Assembly: GCA_910578805.1 (NCBI GenBank)
Contig: CAJTRS010000003.1
Location: forward strand, 1-38,948
Reading direction: 5' to 3'
Length of the DNA: 38,948 nucleotides
DNA from: an uncultured Muribaculaceae bacterium
Lineage (GTDB): Bacteria > Bacteroidota > Bacteroidia > Bacteroidales > Muribaculaceae
Shown one piece after another: positions 16,712 through 25,687 of this stretch; the stretch's first letter is position 1; every line of letters starts with the position of its first letter. The notes beneath the pieces are model-generated. The model saw nothing but the letters and a program-made list of their open reading frames with translations, was not told where the DNA came from and made no database searches. The position numbers were made by a program, and so were the translations under genes.

Positions 16712-17782
16712 TTAGTCATTCAGCCTGAGCAGAAAAAGAGGAGAGGCTTCAGAGCGCGGCAAAGCCACAAGTTGCACCGGACAATCGCGCGAAGCTATCG
16801 AACCGGAACCGTCGCCCACCGACGTAACCCCGGCTCCGATAAGAGCCGATGACACCGCCTCCGTTGCGGCCGCCGGAGTATTGTTTTCATTGCTCAGGTG
16901 GCAAAGGAATATATGGCTCACTTCCGGACGATAAACCGAAGCCAGAAATTGAGCGGCCACAGTATTGTCGAGATGCCCCGAATCGGCCTCAATGCGCGCC
17001 TTTAGATACATGGGATAAGGCCCTGTGCGGAGCATTCGAAGATCATAGTTGCTCTCAAGCATTATAAATCGTGCACGCCGCATATAATAGTCCACCCGCG
17101 AGGTTATACACCCTAAATCGGTGGCTATGGCAAAACTGAAATCACCGTTGGTTATGAAGAATCCGGAATTGTCGGTACCGTCATGGCTCACATCGAAAGC
17201 CGTGATCTCGAAGTCGCCGACACGAAACGGAAACTCCTTGTAGATCGGGCGATGATAGTCATTTATGCGGCGCGATATACTGTGGCGGCGCAAAATCCCC
17301 GACAGAACCTTTGGCGTGCAATACACCCCGATGTGTGTATGCTTGCGCACAAGCGAATACACAAAACGCACATGGTCGCCATGATCATGGGTCAGACACA
17401 CAGCCTTCACATTGTCAAGACTAAGCCCGTGGCGTCTGAGCGCGGCCTTCACGGTATCCGTATCGACTCCGGCATCTATCAGTATCCCGCAATTATCATC
17501 GCCGATATAAGCCGAATTGCCGCTGCTGCCGCTACCGAAACTGATAAATTTAAGCGATCTCACTTCACGGAGAGCGTTACGCCGGAGTTCATGCAACGCA
17601 TACGGTTTATCGGCAACAGCCTCCGGCCTGCCGGACAATCCGGTTATCTCAAAATCCCTTATCCGCTCCGGTGCCGGAAATGAAAGTTTATCAGGAATAT
17701 CGCGTTCGGCAAACAAATCGCCCGTCAAGTCAAACAGACCGGGGTGCTGTCGGGAGGGTGATATCTTAAGTTTCTTTGCCAT
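16712..17782 (-). CDS. WalJ/YycJ-like MBL-fold metallo-hydrolase with N-terminal extension
   Basis: Predicted metal-dependent hydrolase of the YycJ/WalJ branch, whose members are thought to act as nucleases or phosphodiesterases. The MBL domain begins near residue 77 with the branch signature FGSGSSGNSAYIG. It carries THDHGDH at 131-137, the main metal-binding motif, followed by VSHDGTDNSG, ATDLG and FLCHLSNENN as further metal and active-site segments. The roughly 75 residues before the domain contain no alternative ATG and are rich in charged residues; family members are usually about 260 residues, so this extension is unusual. The gene starts 5 bases after the stop of the RsmI-like methylase and is surely co-transcribed with it. 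Both could serve RNA or translation quality functions, but that is only inference. Confidence 0.88.
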   Translation of the reverse strand: MAKKLKISPSRQHPGLFDLTGDLFAERDIPDKLSFPAPERIRDFEITGLSGRPEAVADKPYALHELRRNALREVRSLKFISFGSGSSGNSAYIGDDNCGILIDAGVDTDTVKAALRRHGLSLDNVKAVCLTHDHGDHVRFVYSLVRKHTHIGVYCTPKVLSGILRRHSISRRINDYHRPIYKEFPFRVGDFEITAFDVSHDGTDNSGFFITNGDFSFAIATDLGCITSRVDYYMRRARFIMLESNYDLRMLRTGPYPMYLKARIEADSGHLDNTVAAQFLASVYRPEVSHIFLCHLSNENNTPAAATEAVSSALIGAGVTSVGDGSGSIASRDCPVQLVALPRSEASPLFLLRLND

Positions 17783-17787
17783 CGGTA

Positions 17788-18513
17788 TTATACATAAAGG
17801 AGAAATATCGCCGGGGTCTTGTCGTAGTCATACGTGGCACGGCTCCAGTCGCGTAATGACATGGTGCGCACGGACTCGCGCGGACCTGTCACATCGGAAG
17901 CCACACACAGGCGCAATTCCGGCGACAACCGCCTGGCAAGTTCCGAGACAAGCTTATTGTTGCGATACGGTGTCTCGATGAATATCTGCGTCTGGCGCTC
18001 ACGGCGTATGCGGCGCTCCATCTCCTTGAGAGCCTTGACACGGTCATCGTTGGCATAAGGCAGATATCCCGCGAATGCAAATGTCTGTCCGTTGAACCCC
18101 GAAGCCATAAGTGAAAGCAATATGCTTGACGGCCCTATCAACGGCACCACCCTGTATCCCGACCTGTGAGCCTGCTCCACAGCCAGAGCGCCGGGATCGG
18201 CCACTGCCGGACACCCGGCCTCGGAAACCACCGCCATATCATGCCCTTCGGCCATAGGCGCGAGCATTCCGGCCACAGCCTGCTCGGGAGTGTGCTCGTC
18301 GAGCACTGTGAACTGCAGACTGTCAATATCGATATCACGGTCACAACGTTTCAGAAACCGACGTGCCGACCGCACATTTTCCACTATGAAATATTTTACC
18401 GACCGCGCCACCTCAATGTTGCGTGCCGGCATCACACAAGCCGGGTCGGTGTCGCTCAGAGGCACCGGCAACAGATAAAGCACAGGCGTGGATTTTGATT
18501 GTGCGGAATTCAT
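17788..18513 (-). CDS. RsmI-like tetrapyrrole-methylase-fold SAM-dependent methyltransferase
   Basis: Belongs to the same fold as RsmI, which 2'-O-methylates C1402 of 16S rRNA. The key loop VVSEAGCPAVADPGALAV matches RsmI's VSDAGTP..DPG with changes, and IETPYRNNKLV matches the conserved E-(S/T)PYR segment. The product is 241 residues when started at the ATG at 18513 (MNSAQSKSTPVLYLLPVPLS); the open frame reaches 18552 but would add residues outside the fold. Many Bacteroidetes carry this shorter divergent form in addition to a true RsmI, so I give no symbol. A TAATTTTG box at 18519-18526 lies just 5 bases before the start, implying a very short leader. It is followed by the WalJ-like gene. 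Confidence 0.85.
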   Translation of the reverse strand: MNSAQSKSTPVLYLLPVPLSDTDPACVMPARNIEVARSVKYFIVENVRSARRFLKRCDRDIDIDSLQFTVLDEHTPEQAVAGMLAPMAEGHDMAVVSEAGCPAVADPGALAVEQAHRSGYRVVPLIGPSSILLSLMASGFNGQTFAFAGYLPYANDDRVKALKEMERRIRRERQTQIFIETPYRNNKLVSELARRLSPELRLCVASDVTGPRESVRTMSLRDWSRATYDYDKTPAIFLLYV

Positions 18514-18518
18514 CACCA

Positions 18519-18526
18519 CAAAATTA
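18519..18526 (-). promoter_or_regulatory. -7 box directly before the RsmI-like gene
   Basis: Minus-strand TAATTTTG, a perfect TAnnTTTG, ends 5 bases before the ATG at 18513. If used, the mRNA would be leaderless or nearly so. No clear -33 TTTG is present. Confidence 0.4.
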
Positions 18527-18655
18527 CACATATTTTTTGTAACACACCACACCCTGAGCAGCCAAACTCACTTCTCGTACACACGACGCGGCATGCGCAG
18601 GTCATTCCGATGTGATTTTAGCTAAGAAATGATGGGGAGATACGGCAATATGTAT

Positions 18656-18663
18656 TAACTTTG
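18656..18663 (+). promoter_or_regulatory. -7 box for the secreted endonuclease gene
   Basis: TAACTTTG is a perfect TAnnTTTG box, 48 bases before the ATG at 18712. Transcription would start near 18668. This also argues against the TTG start at 18661. The -33 region is weak. Confidence 0.5.
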
Positions 18664-18711
18664 TGGGCTATTTTTCCAATCATCAGTAAATACAGAAAAA
18701 GTCACTGCTAT

Positions 18712-21132
18712 ATGAATTTCTTAAAAAGGATATCATTCGTCGCGGCCATGGGTGCCGCATTTGCATCGACTGCCACAGCAGCCATACCGTCAGGATATTA
18801 TGATTCATGCGAGGGCAAGACAGGCCAGGCCCTGCTCGAAGCCTTGTGCGACAAGATTTACAGACACACCAATGTGGGCTACGACGGATTGTGGAACGTT
18901 TACAAGAAATCCGACGTGCGCCCCGACGGCACATTGTGGGACATGTACTCCACCAAGGCATGGAGCACCAATTTTACCAAATGCGGAAACTATAAAGTGG
19001 TGGGCGACTGCGTAAACCGCGAGCACTCTCTGCCCAAAAGCTGGTGGGGCGGCGGCAAATCGGAGCAATATTCCGATGCATTTCACCTATACCCAACCGA
19101 CGGCAAGGTCAACGGACAGCGCTCCAACTACCCCTTCGGGGAATGCGCCAACGGATCACACCTCGCAGCCAACGGCTCGGTAAAGCCTCTCGGAAAGCTC
19201 GGCAACAGCACTTTCAGCGGATTCAGCGGCACTGTATTCGAACCCGATGACCAGTACAAAGGTGACTTCGCACGCACATATTTCTACATGGCGGCCTGTT
19301 ACAACGACCGGATTTCGAGCTGGACCTCCGGCAACGGCTACCAGATGCTCGCCGGAAACCGTTACCCCGTATTCAAGACATGGGCCATAAACCTGTTGCT
19401 GAAATGGACCCGTCAGGACCAAGTGAGCCAGAAAGAACTTGACCGCAACGATGCCGTATATGGATTCCAGCACAACCGCAATCCCTTTATTGACCACCCC
19501 GAAATGGCCGAGCACATATGGGGTGACAAAGTAGGAGAGCCATGGTACTCACATGCCAAAGATACTCCCGACATAATCCAGCCCGTGCAGAATGTGACAA
19601 TCGATTTGGGTTATGCCGCCGCAGGACGCACACGCACCGTAAGCGTACCTGTCAGAACAAAAGCCATGGAAGACAATGTAAATATAGCTGTCTATGGCAG
19701 CGGATTCAGCGTCAGCCCCACCACCCTCACCGCCTCACAGGCCAACAACGGCTACAATGTGACCGTGAGCCTCAACAGCTCCAAGGCAGGCACCGCCGGA
19801 GGTACCCTTTCAATAAGCGCAGGCGACCTGGAGCGAGAAGTGGATATGACCGCGACAGTGGTTGACGGACTCCCCGTTTACGATGCCACCGGTGTGACAA
19901 GCAATGAATTTACCGTAAGATGGGTATATCTCAACGATGCCACCAATTACACCCTTGAGGTGAAACAGAACGGCCAATCCATACCCGGCTACCCCCGTCA
20001 GGTAACAGCCGCGGCCGAAAGCTACACGGTGACAGACGTGGAACCCCTTACCACCTACACCTATACACTCTCGTCAGGCACATTGGTATCAGAAACCAAG
20101 AGCGTGACCACGGCCGACATCATACCTTCGATAACAGTGTTGTTTGACGGAGAGCTATCATTCGAATGCACACCGGGAGAGCCGTCGGAAGTAGCCGAAC
20201 TGCTGCTTGACATAGAAAACGTGTCCGACGACATAAAGATATCGGTGGATTCACCGTTTGAAGTGAGCACAGACAAATCGGCATGGGACACAACGGTGAC
20301 ACTGGCCCCCGAAGAGGATCGCTTCTACCTGCGCGTCAACAGCGACTCAGAAGGCAAATTCGAAACCGCCATCACAATCACGGCAGGCTCTTATACCAAC
20401 GATGACGCCGAAGCATCGGCCAATGTATCGGCATCGGCCGTGACCGACTTTCTCGAGGACTGGGAATCGGTGACAGACCCTACCGGATCAGTGCCTTGCT
20501 ACTCCAACACCACGTTCACAGGCACAGCGTGCCGCTGGACAGTTGACAACGGCGGATTCGGCACTGACTCGAAAGACAAGGGATTCAACGGCTCAACAAC
20601 CATGCGCATGGGCAAAAACGCGACAAGCACCGTGACAATGGCCGATGACAAGCAGGGCGGCATAGGCACTGTGACATTCGATGCGGCCAAATGGGGCTCC
20701 GACCCTGATGTGACGTTAAATGTGGAATATTCCACCGACGGTGGATTCTCATGGATCTCCGCCGGCACCGTCACCATAACCTCAGGCACCGCCACACCGT
20801 TCAGTCTGAAAGTCAACAAAGCCGGCTCCGGACGCATTCGCCTGCGCCAGTCGGCCGGAAGCAGATGGCATATCGACAACATAGGCATAAGCAACTACTC
20901 GGCCATGGGTGCCGTGAACGAACTCGATTACCACCGGTGGGACGCTTTCAGCCGCCAAGGCCGGCTCGTGATCGAAATACGCGAGACTCCTGCACATGCC
21001 GCCGTATATGGCATGGACGGCATCACATGGGCAAGTGGCACATACAGTCAGGGCGAACACGAAATAGAACTACCCAAAGGACTATATATAGTGGTAGTCG
21101 ATGACTTCGCCCGCCGCGTAGTGGTGAAATAA
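18712..21132 (+). CDS. Secreted endonuclease I family protein with C-terminal adhesion-like and sorting domains
   Basis: Extracellular DNA/RNA endonuclease of the EndA/endonuclease I family. The 806-residue product has a signal peptide (MNFLKRISFVAAMGAAFAST, cut near ATAA/IP). The nuclease domain covers about residues 25-280 with CVNREHSLPKSWWGG (catalytic histidine region), DAFHLYPTDGKVNGQRSNYP and HNRNPFIDHPEMAEHIWG. Then come beta-rich modules: an Ig-like segment, an fn3-like segment and a jelly-roll-like region (about 590-720). The last ~70 residues end in LPKGLYIVVVDDFARRVVVK, resembling a type A sorting domain of the type IX secretion system. It would thus be released or attached to the cell surface. 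I chose the ATG at 18712 because the signal peptide begins there. It could digest extracellular nucleic acid for uptake. Confidence 0.9.
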   Translation: MNFLKRISFVAAMGAAFASTATAAIPSGYYDSCEGKTGQALLEALCDKIYRHTNVGYDGLWNVYKKSDVRPDGTLWDMYSTKAWSTNFTKCGNYKVVGDCVNREHSLPKSWWGGGKSEQYSDAFHLYPTDGKVNGQRSNYPFGECANGSHLAANGSVKPLGKLGNSTFSGFSGTVFEPDDQYKGDFARTYFYMAACYNDRISSWTSGNGYQMLAGNRYPVFKTWAINLLLKWTRQDQVSQKELDRNDAVYGFQHNRNPFIDHPEMAEHIWGDKVGEPWYSHAKDTPDIIQPVQNVTIDLGYAAAGRTRTVSVPVRTKAMEDNVNIAVYGSGFSVSPTTLTASQANNGYNVTVSLNSSKAGTAGGTLSISAGDLEREVDMTATVVDGLPVYDATGVTSNEFTVRWVYLNDATNYTLEVKQNGQSIPGYPRQVTAAAESYTVTDVEPLTTYTYTLSSGTLVSETKSVTTADIIPSITVLFDGELSFECTPGEPSEVAELLLDIENVSDDIKISVDSPFEVSTDKSAWDTTVTLAPEEDRFYLRVNSDSEGKFETAITITAGSYTNDDAEASANVSASAVTDFLEDWESVTDPTGSVPCYSNTTFTGTACRWTVDNGGFGTDSKDKGFNGSTTMRMGKNATSTVTMADDKQGGIGTVTFDAAKWGSDPDVTLNVEYSTDGGFSWISAGTVTITSGTATPFSLKVNKAGSGRIRLRQSAGSRWHIDNIGISNYSAMGAVNELDYHRWDAFSRQGRLVIEIRETPAHAAVYGMDGITWASGTYSQGEHEIELPKGLYIVVVDDFARRVVVK

Positions 21133-21143
21133 TTTATTTTTAT

Positions 21144-21151
21144 TAATTTTG
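21144..21151 (+). promoter_or_regulatory. -7 box for pheT
   Basis: TAATTTTG, a perfect TAnnTTTG, lies 27 bases before the pheT ATG and just after the endonuclease stop. No TTTG -33 is clear. No terminator is visible between the endonuclease gene and this box. Confidence 0.5.
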
Positions 21152-21178
21152 CAGCTTGAAACATAACATTATAGCACA

Positions 21179-23644
21179 ATGAACATATCATATAACTGGC
21201 TGAAAGACTACATTGACACCACCCTGTCGCCCGACGAACTCGCAACGGCACTGACCTCGATAGGCCTGGAGACAGGCTCGGTGGAGGAAGTGGAAAGCAT
21301 ACGAGGCGGTCTGCGCGGACTGGTGGTCGGTAAAGTACTCACATGTGTGGAGCACCCTGACAGCGACCATCTGCATGTGACCACCGTGGATCTCGGCGAC
21401 GGACAGGCCACACAGATTGTATGTGGAGCCCCCAACGTGGCAGCCGGACAGACAGTTGTGGTGGCCACTGTCGGCACAACACTTTACGATGGCGACAAAG
21501 AGTTCAAGATAAAGAAATCAAAGATACGCGGTGTGGAGTCTTTCGGTATGATATGCGCCGAGGACGAGATCGGCACCGGCACCTCACATGACGGCATAAT
21601 CGTCATCACCGACGACGTCAAACCGGGCACTCCGGCGGCAGAATATTTCGGTCTCAAGAGCGACTACGTGCTCGAAGTCGATCTCACACCCAACCGCATC
21701 GATGCCGCATCGCATTTCGGTGTGGCACGTGATTTGGCCGCATGGGCCTCCCGGCATGCCGAGCCAAAGGAACTGAAACGCCCGTCGGTCGATTCCTTCA
21801 AAGTGGACCGTCATGACGGTGCCGTGACCGTGCAAGTCGATGATACAGCCGCATGTCCACGCTATTGCGGCGTGACTATCCGCGGCATCAAAGTGGGCGA
21901 AAGCCCCAAGTGGCTTCAGGACCGGCTCAATGCCATTGGTCTGCGTCCCATCAATTCAGTGGTCGATATCACCAACTATATACTACACTCCATAGGCCAA
22001 CCGCTGCACTGCTTCGATCTGGCAAAAATCGACGGAGAAAAGATTGTGGTGCGCACCTGTGCCGACGGCACTCCGTTTACCACACTCGACGGTGTGGAAC
22101 GCAAGCTCAACAGCGCCGACCTGATGATATGTTCCGCTTCACAGCCCATGTGCATAGCCGGAGTGTTCGGCGGTCTGGATTCGGGCGTGACCGAAGCCAC
22201 AACCGACATATTCATCGAAAGCGCATATTTCAATCCCACATCGGTGCGCAAGACAGCCCGACGCCACGGACTCAACACCGATTCGTCGTTCCGCTACGAA
22301 CGCGGCACCGATCCCAACATCAACCTCTATGCCCTGAAACTCGCCGCCATAATGATACAGCAGCTTGCCGGCGGGGAAGTGTGCGGCGAGCCGGTTGACA
22401 TATACCCCTCGCCTGTGGCACCTTTCGATGTAACACTCGACTACGACTACGCCCGGCGGCTCATAGGCAAGGATATTCCCCACCAGACCATCGACTCCAT
22501 ATTGCGAGCACTCGAAATAGAGATCACATCGTCCGACGACAAGGAAGCCCGGCTCAAAGTGCCCACCTACCGTGTGGACGTGCAGCGTCCGTGTGATGTG
22601 GTGGAAGATGTGCTCCGAATCTACGGATACAACAATGTGGAGATGGGCACCACCGTGCACTCGTCGCTGTCATTCAAATCCGAATCCGATGCCGACAACG
22701 ACCTGCGCAACCTCATTTCGGATCAGCTCACAGCCGTAGGATTCAACGAGATAATGAACAACTCCCTGTCGGCCGAGAGCTACTATGCCGACAACACCCA
22801 ATACCCGCTCGACCACTGCGTACGGCTGCTCAACCCGCTGAGTTCCGACCTGTGTGTGATGCGCCAGACACTGCTTTACGGCGGTCTCGAATCCATAGCC
22901 TACAACATCAACCGCAAGGCCGATTCACTGAAAATGTATGAGTTCGGCAACGTTTACACCGCCAGTCCGCAGACCGAATCCACAGCCGAAAAGCCTTTGG
23001 CTCCCTACGGCGAACAATCGCACATAGCCATGTGGATCACAGGCGCCATGCGTCCGGCCGGTTGGAACCGTCCCGAAGAGAAATCAAGCGTCTATGACAT
23101 GGAAGCCGTGGTGGCCAACGTGTTAAGCCGCCTTGGCATCAACCCCTACGAAATAAAATACTCTCAGGGCAACGAGCCTGTATATAGCACATCGCTTGCC
23201 ATATCCACACGCTCGGGCAAGCCTCTCGGATCGGTAGGCATAGTGGCCGCCAAAGAGTTGAAACGCTTTGACATAAAGCAGGAAGTATATTATTGCGAAC
23301 TGTCATGGAGCGCTTTGGTGCAGATAGCCATGCGCCACAAGGTAAGTTTCCGTCCGCTGCCCCGTACAATGGCCGTGAAACGCGACCTCGCCCTGCTCAT
23401 CGACACCGCGGTGACCATGCAGCAGATAGAGACGGTGGTGCGCGAAAGCGAACGCCGCTTGCTGCGCAACGTCACACTCTTCGACGTCTATGAGGGAGAC
23501 AAACTGCCACAAGGCAAGAAATCCTACGCCATCAACATCACGCTTCAGGACGATGAGCAGACCCTCAACGACAAGCAGATCGACGCTGTGATGAAAAAAA
23601 TAATCACCAACCTCGAAAAGAAACTCGGTGCCACACTGCGCTGA
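21179..23644 (+). CDS. pheT: Phenylalanyl-tRNA synthetase beta subunit
   Basis: Beta chain of the alpha2-beta2 enzyme that charges tRNA-Phe; it supplies tRNA binding and editing. The 821 residues follow the standard order: N-terminal segment MNISYNWLKDYIDTTLSPDEL, an EMAP/tRNA-binding OB domain at about 40-150 (VGKVLTCVEHPDSDHLHV), the B3/B4 editing domain at about 215-390 (INSVVDITNYILHSIGQPLHCFD), the B5 domain at about 405-480, the catalytic-like core, and the C-terminal FDX-ACB domain from about 728 (RPLPRTMAVKRDLALLID). Length is normal. The gene for the alpha subunit is not in this window, so the pair is split here. YebC follows after 55 bases with no terminator between. Confidence 0.98.
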   Translation: MNISYNWLKDYIDTTLSPDELATALTSIGLETGSVEEVESIRGGLRGLVVGKVLTCVEHPDSDHLHVTTVDLGDGQATQIVCGAPNVAAGQTVVVATVGTTLYDGDKEFKIKKSKIRGVESFGMICAEDEIGTGTSHDGIIVITDDVKPGTPAAEYFGLKSDYVLEVDLTPNRIDAASHFGVARDLAAWASRHAEPKELKRPSVDSFKVDRHDGAVTVQVDDTAACPRYCGVTIRGIKVGESPKWLQDRLNAIGLRPINSVVDITNYILHSIGQPLHCFDLAKIDGEKIVVRTCADGTPFTTLDGVERKLNSADLMICSASQPMCIAGVFGGLDSGVTEATTDIFIESAYFNPTSVRKTARRHGLNTDSSFRYERGTDPNINLYALKLAAIMIQQLAGGEVCGEPVDIYPSPVAPFDVTLDYDYARRLIGKDIPHQTIDSILRALEIEITSSDDKEARLKVPTYRVDVQRPCDVVEDVLRIYGYNNVEMGTTVHSSLSFKSESDADNDLRNLISDQLTAVGFNEIMNNSLSAESYYADNTQYPLDHCVRLLNPLSSDLCVMRQTLLYGGLESIAYNINRKADSLKMYEFGNVYTASPQTESTAEKPLAPYGEQSHIAMWITGAMRPAGWNRPEEKSSVYDMEAVVANVLSRLGINPYEIKYSQGNEPVYSTSLAISTRSGKPLGSVGIVAAKELKRFDIKQEVYYCELSWSALVQIAMRHKVSFRPLPRTMAVKRDLALLIDTAVTMQQIETVVRESERRLLRNVTLFDVYEGDKLPQGKKSYAINITLQDDEQTLNDKQIDAVMKKIITNLEKKLGATLR

Positions 23645-23699
23645 TCACGCCAACTAAAAATAACAACAAACAAAAACATATAAACACCTCACTCAACTC

Positions 23700-24422
23700 A
23701 TGGGAAGAGCATTTGAATATCGCAAAGCCCGCAAGCTCAAACGCTGGGGCAACATGTCGCGCACATTCACGCGCATAGGTAAGGAAATAACCATAGCGGC
23801 CAAAGCCGGAGGCCCCGACCCCGACACCAACCCCCGTCTGCGCGCCCTGATGCAGAATGCCAAAGCAGCCAACATGCCCAAGGACACCGTGGAACGCGCC
23901 ATCAAAAAAGCCACCGACAAGGACGCCGGCGACTACAAGGAGATAATCTATGAAGGATACGGACCTTTCGGCATTGCCATAGTGGTCGAAGCCGCAACCG
24001 ACAACAATACCCGCACCGTGGCCAACGTGCGCTCCTACTTCAACAAACACAACGGAAGCCTCGGCACACAGGGTTCGCTGTCGTTCCTCTTTGACCACAA
24101 ATGTGTGTTCAAGATCAAACCAGCCGAAGGCACTGACCTTGAAGAACTCGAACTCGAGCTCATTGACTGCGGAGTCGATGAAGTGGAAGCCGACGAGGAG
24201 GAAGTGGTGCTCTACGGTGCTTTCGAAGACTACTCCAACATACAGAAATATCTCGAGGACAACGGTTACGAGATTATAAGCTCGGAATTCGAGCGAATAC
24301 CCAACGACCTCAAGGAGGTGAACGAAGAACAGCGTGCCGCCATAGAGAAACTCCTCGAAAAATTCGAAGAGGACGAAGACGTGCAGAACGTGTTCCACAA
24401 CATGAAAGAAGCCAACGAATAA
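23700..24422 (+). CDS. YebC/PmpR-family protein
   Basis: Member of the YebC family, known as DNA-binding transcription regulators in some bacteria and, more recently, as factors that relieve ribosome stalling at proline-rich stretches in others. The 240-residue protein begins MGRAFEYRKARKLKRWGNMS, the family's N-terminal motif, followed by the conserved NPRLRALMQNAKAANMPKDT and YEGYGPFGIAIVVEAATDN blocks. Its C-terminus is very acidic (EKFEEDEDVQNVFHNMKE). It lies 55 bases behind pheT, probably in the same transcript, and ends at a clear intrinsic terminator. The translation-factor role would fit the pheT neighbour, but the sequence alone does not decide between the two roles. Confidence 0.95.
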   Translation: MGRAFEYRKARKLKRWGNMSRTFTRIGKEITIAAKAGGPDPDTNPRLRALMQNAKAANMPKDTVERAIKKATDKDAGDYKEIIYEGYGPFGIAIVVEAATDNNTRTVANVRSYFNKHNGSLGTQGSLSFLFDHKCVFKIKPAEGTDLEELELELIDCGVDEVEADEEEVVLYGAFEDYSNIQKYLEDNGYEIISSEFERIPNDLKEVNEEQRAAIEKLLEKFEEDEDVQNVFHNMKEANE

Positions 24423-24450
24423 AATCCGGCTTGATATGCAAATCCGTACA

Positions 24451-24490
24451 AAAAGCCCTTATACCGAAATTTCCAGGTATAAGGACTTTT
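24451..24490 (+). terminator. Intrinsic terminator after yebC
   Basis: CCTTATACC (24457-24465) pairs perfectly with GGTATAAGG (24476-24484). The flanks AAAAG (24451-24455) and CTTTT (24486-24490) extend the stem across one mismatch and provide the T-run. It marks the end of the pheT-yebC unit. Confidence 0.8.
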
Positions 24491-24507
24491 CGGTATGGTT
24501 ATAATAC

Positions 24508-24539
24508 GTTGACAGAATCCGATAAAAGATATACCTTTG
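24508..24539 (+). promoter_or_regulatory. Promoter of the five-gene aminotransferase/opine/mutase cassette
   Basis: GTTG at 24508-24511, a 20-base spacer, then TACCTTTG at 24532-24539, a perfect TAnnTTTG. The predicted start near 24544 falls on the ATG at 24545, which favours the next in-frame ATG at 24569 as the true start. Confidence 0.65.
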
Positions 24540-24568
24540 GTACCATGACCGACATAAAGAATAAACAA

Positions 24569-25687
24569 ATGGATCAAAGTCACACCAGTCCGATCACAGT
24601 GACGTCTCCGTTACTACCCGACCTTGACCAATTCGGTCATATGCTCAAAGAAATATGGGACAGCCGGTGGATCACAAACAACGGTTCATTTCACAAACAG
24701 CTTGAAAAAGCTCTTGCCGAATATCTGAAAGTTCCTTATATCAGCCTGTTCACCAATGGGACACTCCCTCTGATCACCGCACTGCAGGCTCTTAGAATAA
24801 CCGGAGAGGTGATAACCACCCCTTACAGTTTTGTGGCTACGACCCATTCTTTATGGTGGAACGGCATAAAACCCGTGTTCGTTGACATCGACCCGGCCAC
24901 CGGAAACATCGATCCCGAAAAGATCGAGGCTGCGATAACGCCTAAAACCACGGCTATCATGCCGGTCCACGTATATGGCAATCCATGTGACACAGAACGC
25001 ATACAGCAAATTGCCGAAAAATACGGTCTGCGGGTAATCTACGATGCCGCCCACGCATTCGGAGTGGAAGTCGATGGCAGGAGTGTGCTCACAGCGGGTG
25101 ATATGTCAACATTGTCTTTTCACGCCACAAAAGTATTCAACACCGTGGAGGGAGGCGCTCTGGTAACCCATGATGCCAAGACCAAACAGCGCATAGATTA
25201 TCTTAAAAATTTCGGATTTGAAAACGAAATATCTGTAGTCGCTCCGGGAATAAACTCCAAAATGGACGAAATACGCTCGGCCTACGGACTCCTCAATCTA
25301 CGTCAGGTTGACCATGCGATAACATTGCGGCGCAACGTTGCCCTCGCCTATAGAAACGGACTTAAAGATGTGCCGGGTGTATCATTTTTCAAAGACCTGC
25401 CGGGTGTACGCCACAACTATTCATACTTCCCGATATTCATTGATGCCGACACTTACGGCATGAGCCGCGACACTCTTTATTTCAAGATGAAAGACCACGG
25501 TGTGCTTTCACGCCGTTACTTCTATCCGCTGATCACAGAATTCTCCACCTACAGCGGACTGCCCACCGCTATCAGGGAGAATCTGCCCAATGCCCATCGC
25601 ATGGCCGACAGCGTAATATGTCTCCCTATGCACCATAACCTGTCGGAGGAGAATCTTGAAAAGATCATAAGCCTGATAAAACAATGA
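24569..25687 (+). CDS. DegT/DnrJ/EryC1/StrS-family PLP aminotransferase
   Basis: Transfers an amino group, usually to a keto group of a nucleotide-linked sugar. With the ATG at 24569 the product has 372 residues; an ATG at 24545 is in frame but sits at the predicted transcription start. Sequence signs are the N-terminal VTSPLLPDLDQF and WITNNGSFHKQLE, FTNGTLPLITALQAL (cofactor phosphate binding), D159 in IYDAAHAFG (contacts the PLP ring nitrogen) and K188 in SFHATKVFNTVEGG, the PLP-binding lysine. It resembles dTDP-4-amino-4,6-dideoxyhexose transaminases. No sugar dehydratase lies nearby, so its substrate may come from elsewhere or be a non-sugar. It is the first gene of a tightly packed operon; its stop overlaps the next start as ATGA. 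Confidence 0.92.
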   Translation: MDQSHTSPITVTSPLLPDLDQFGHMLKEIWDSRWITNNGSFHKQLEKALAEYLKVPYISLFTNGTLPLITALQALRITGEVITTPYSFVATTHSLWWNGIKPVFVDIDPATGNIDPEKIEAAITPKTTAIMPVHVYGNPCDTERIQQIAEKYGLRVIYDAAHAFGVEVDGRSVLTAGDMSTLSFHATKVFNTVEGGALVTHDAKTKQRIDYLKNFGFENEISVVAPGINSKMDEIRSAYGLLNLRQVDHAITLRRNVALAYRNGLKDVPGVSFFKDLPGVRHNYSYFPIFIDADTYGMSRDTLYFKMKDHGVLSRRYFYPLITEFSTYSGLPTAIRENLPNAHRMADSVICLPMHHNLSEENLEKIISLIKQ

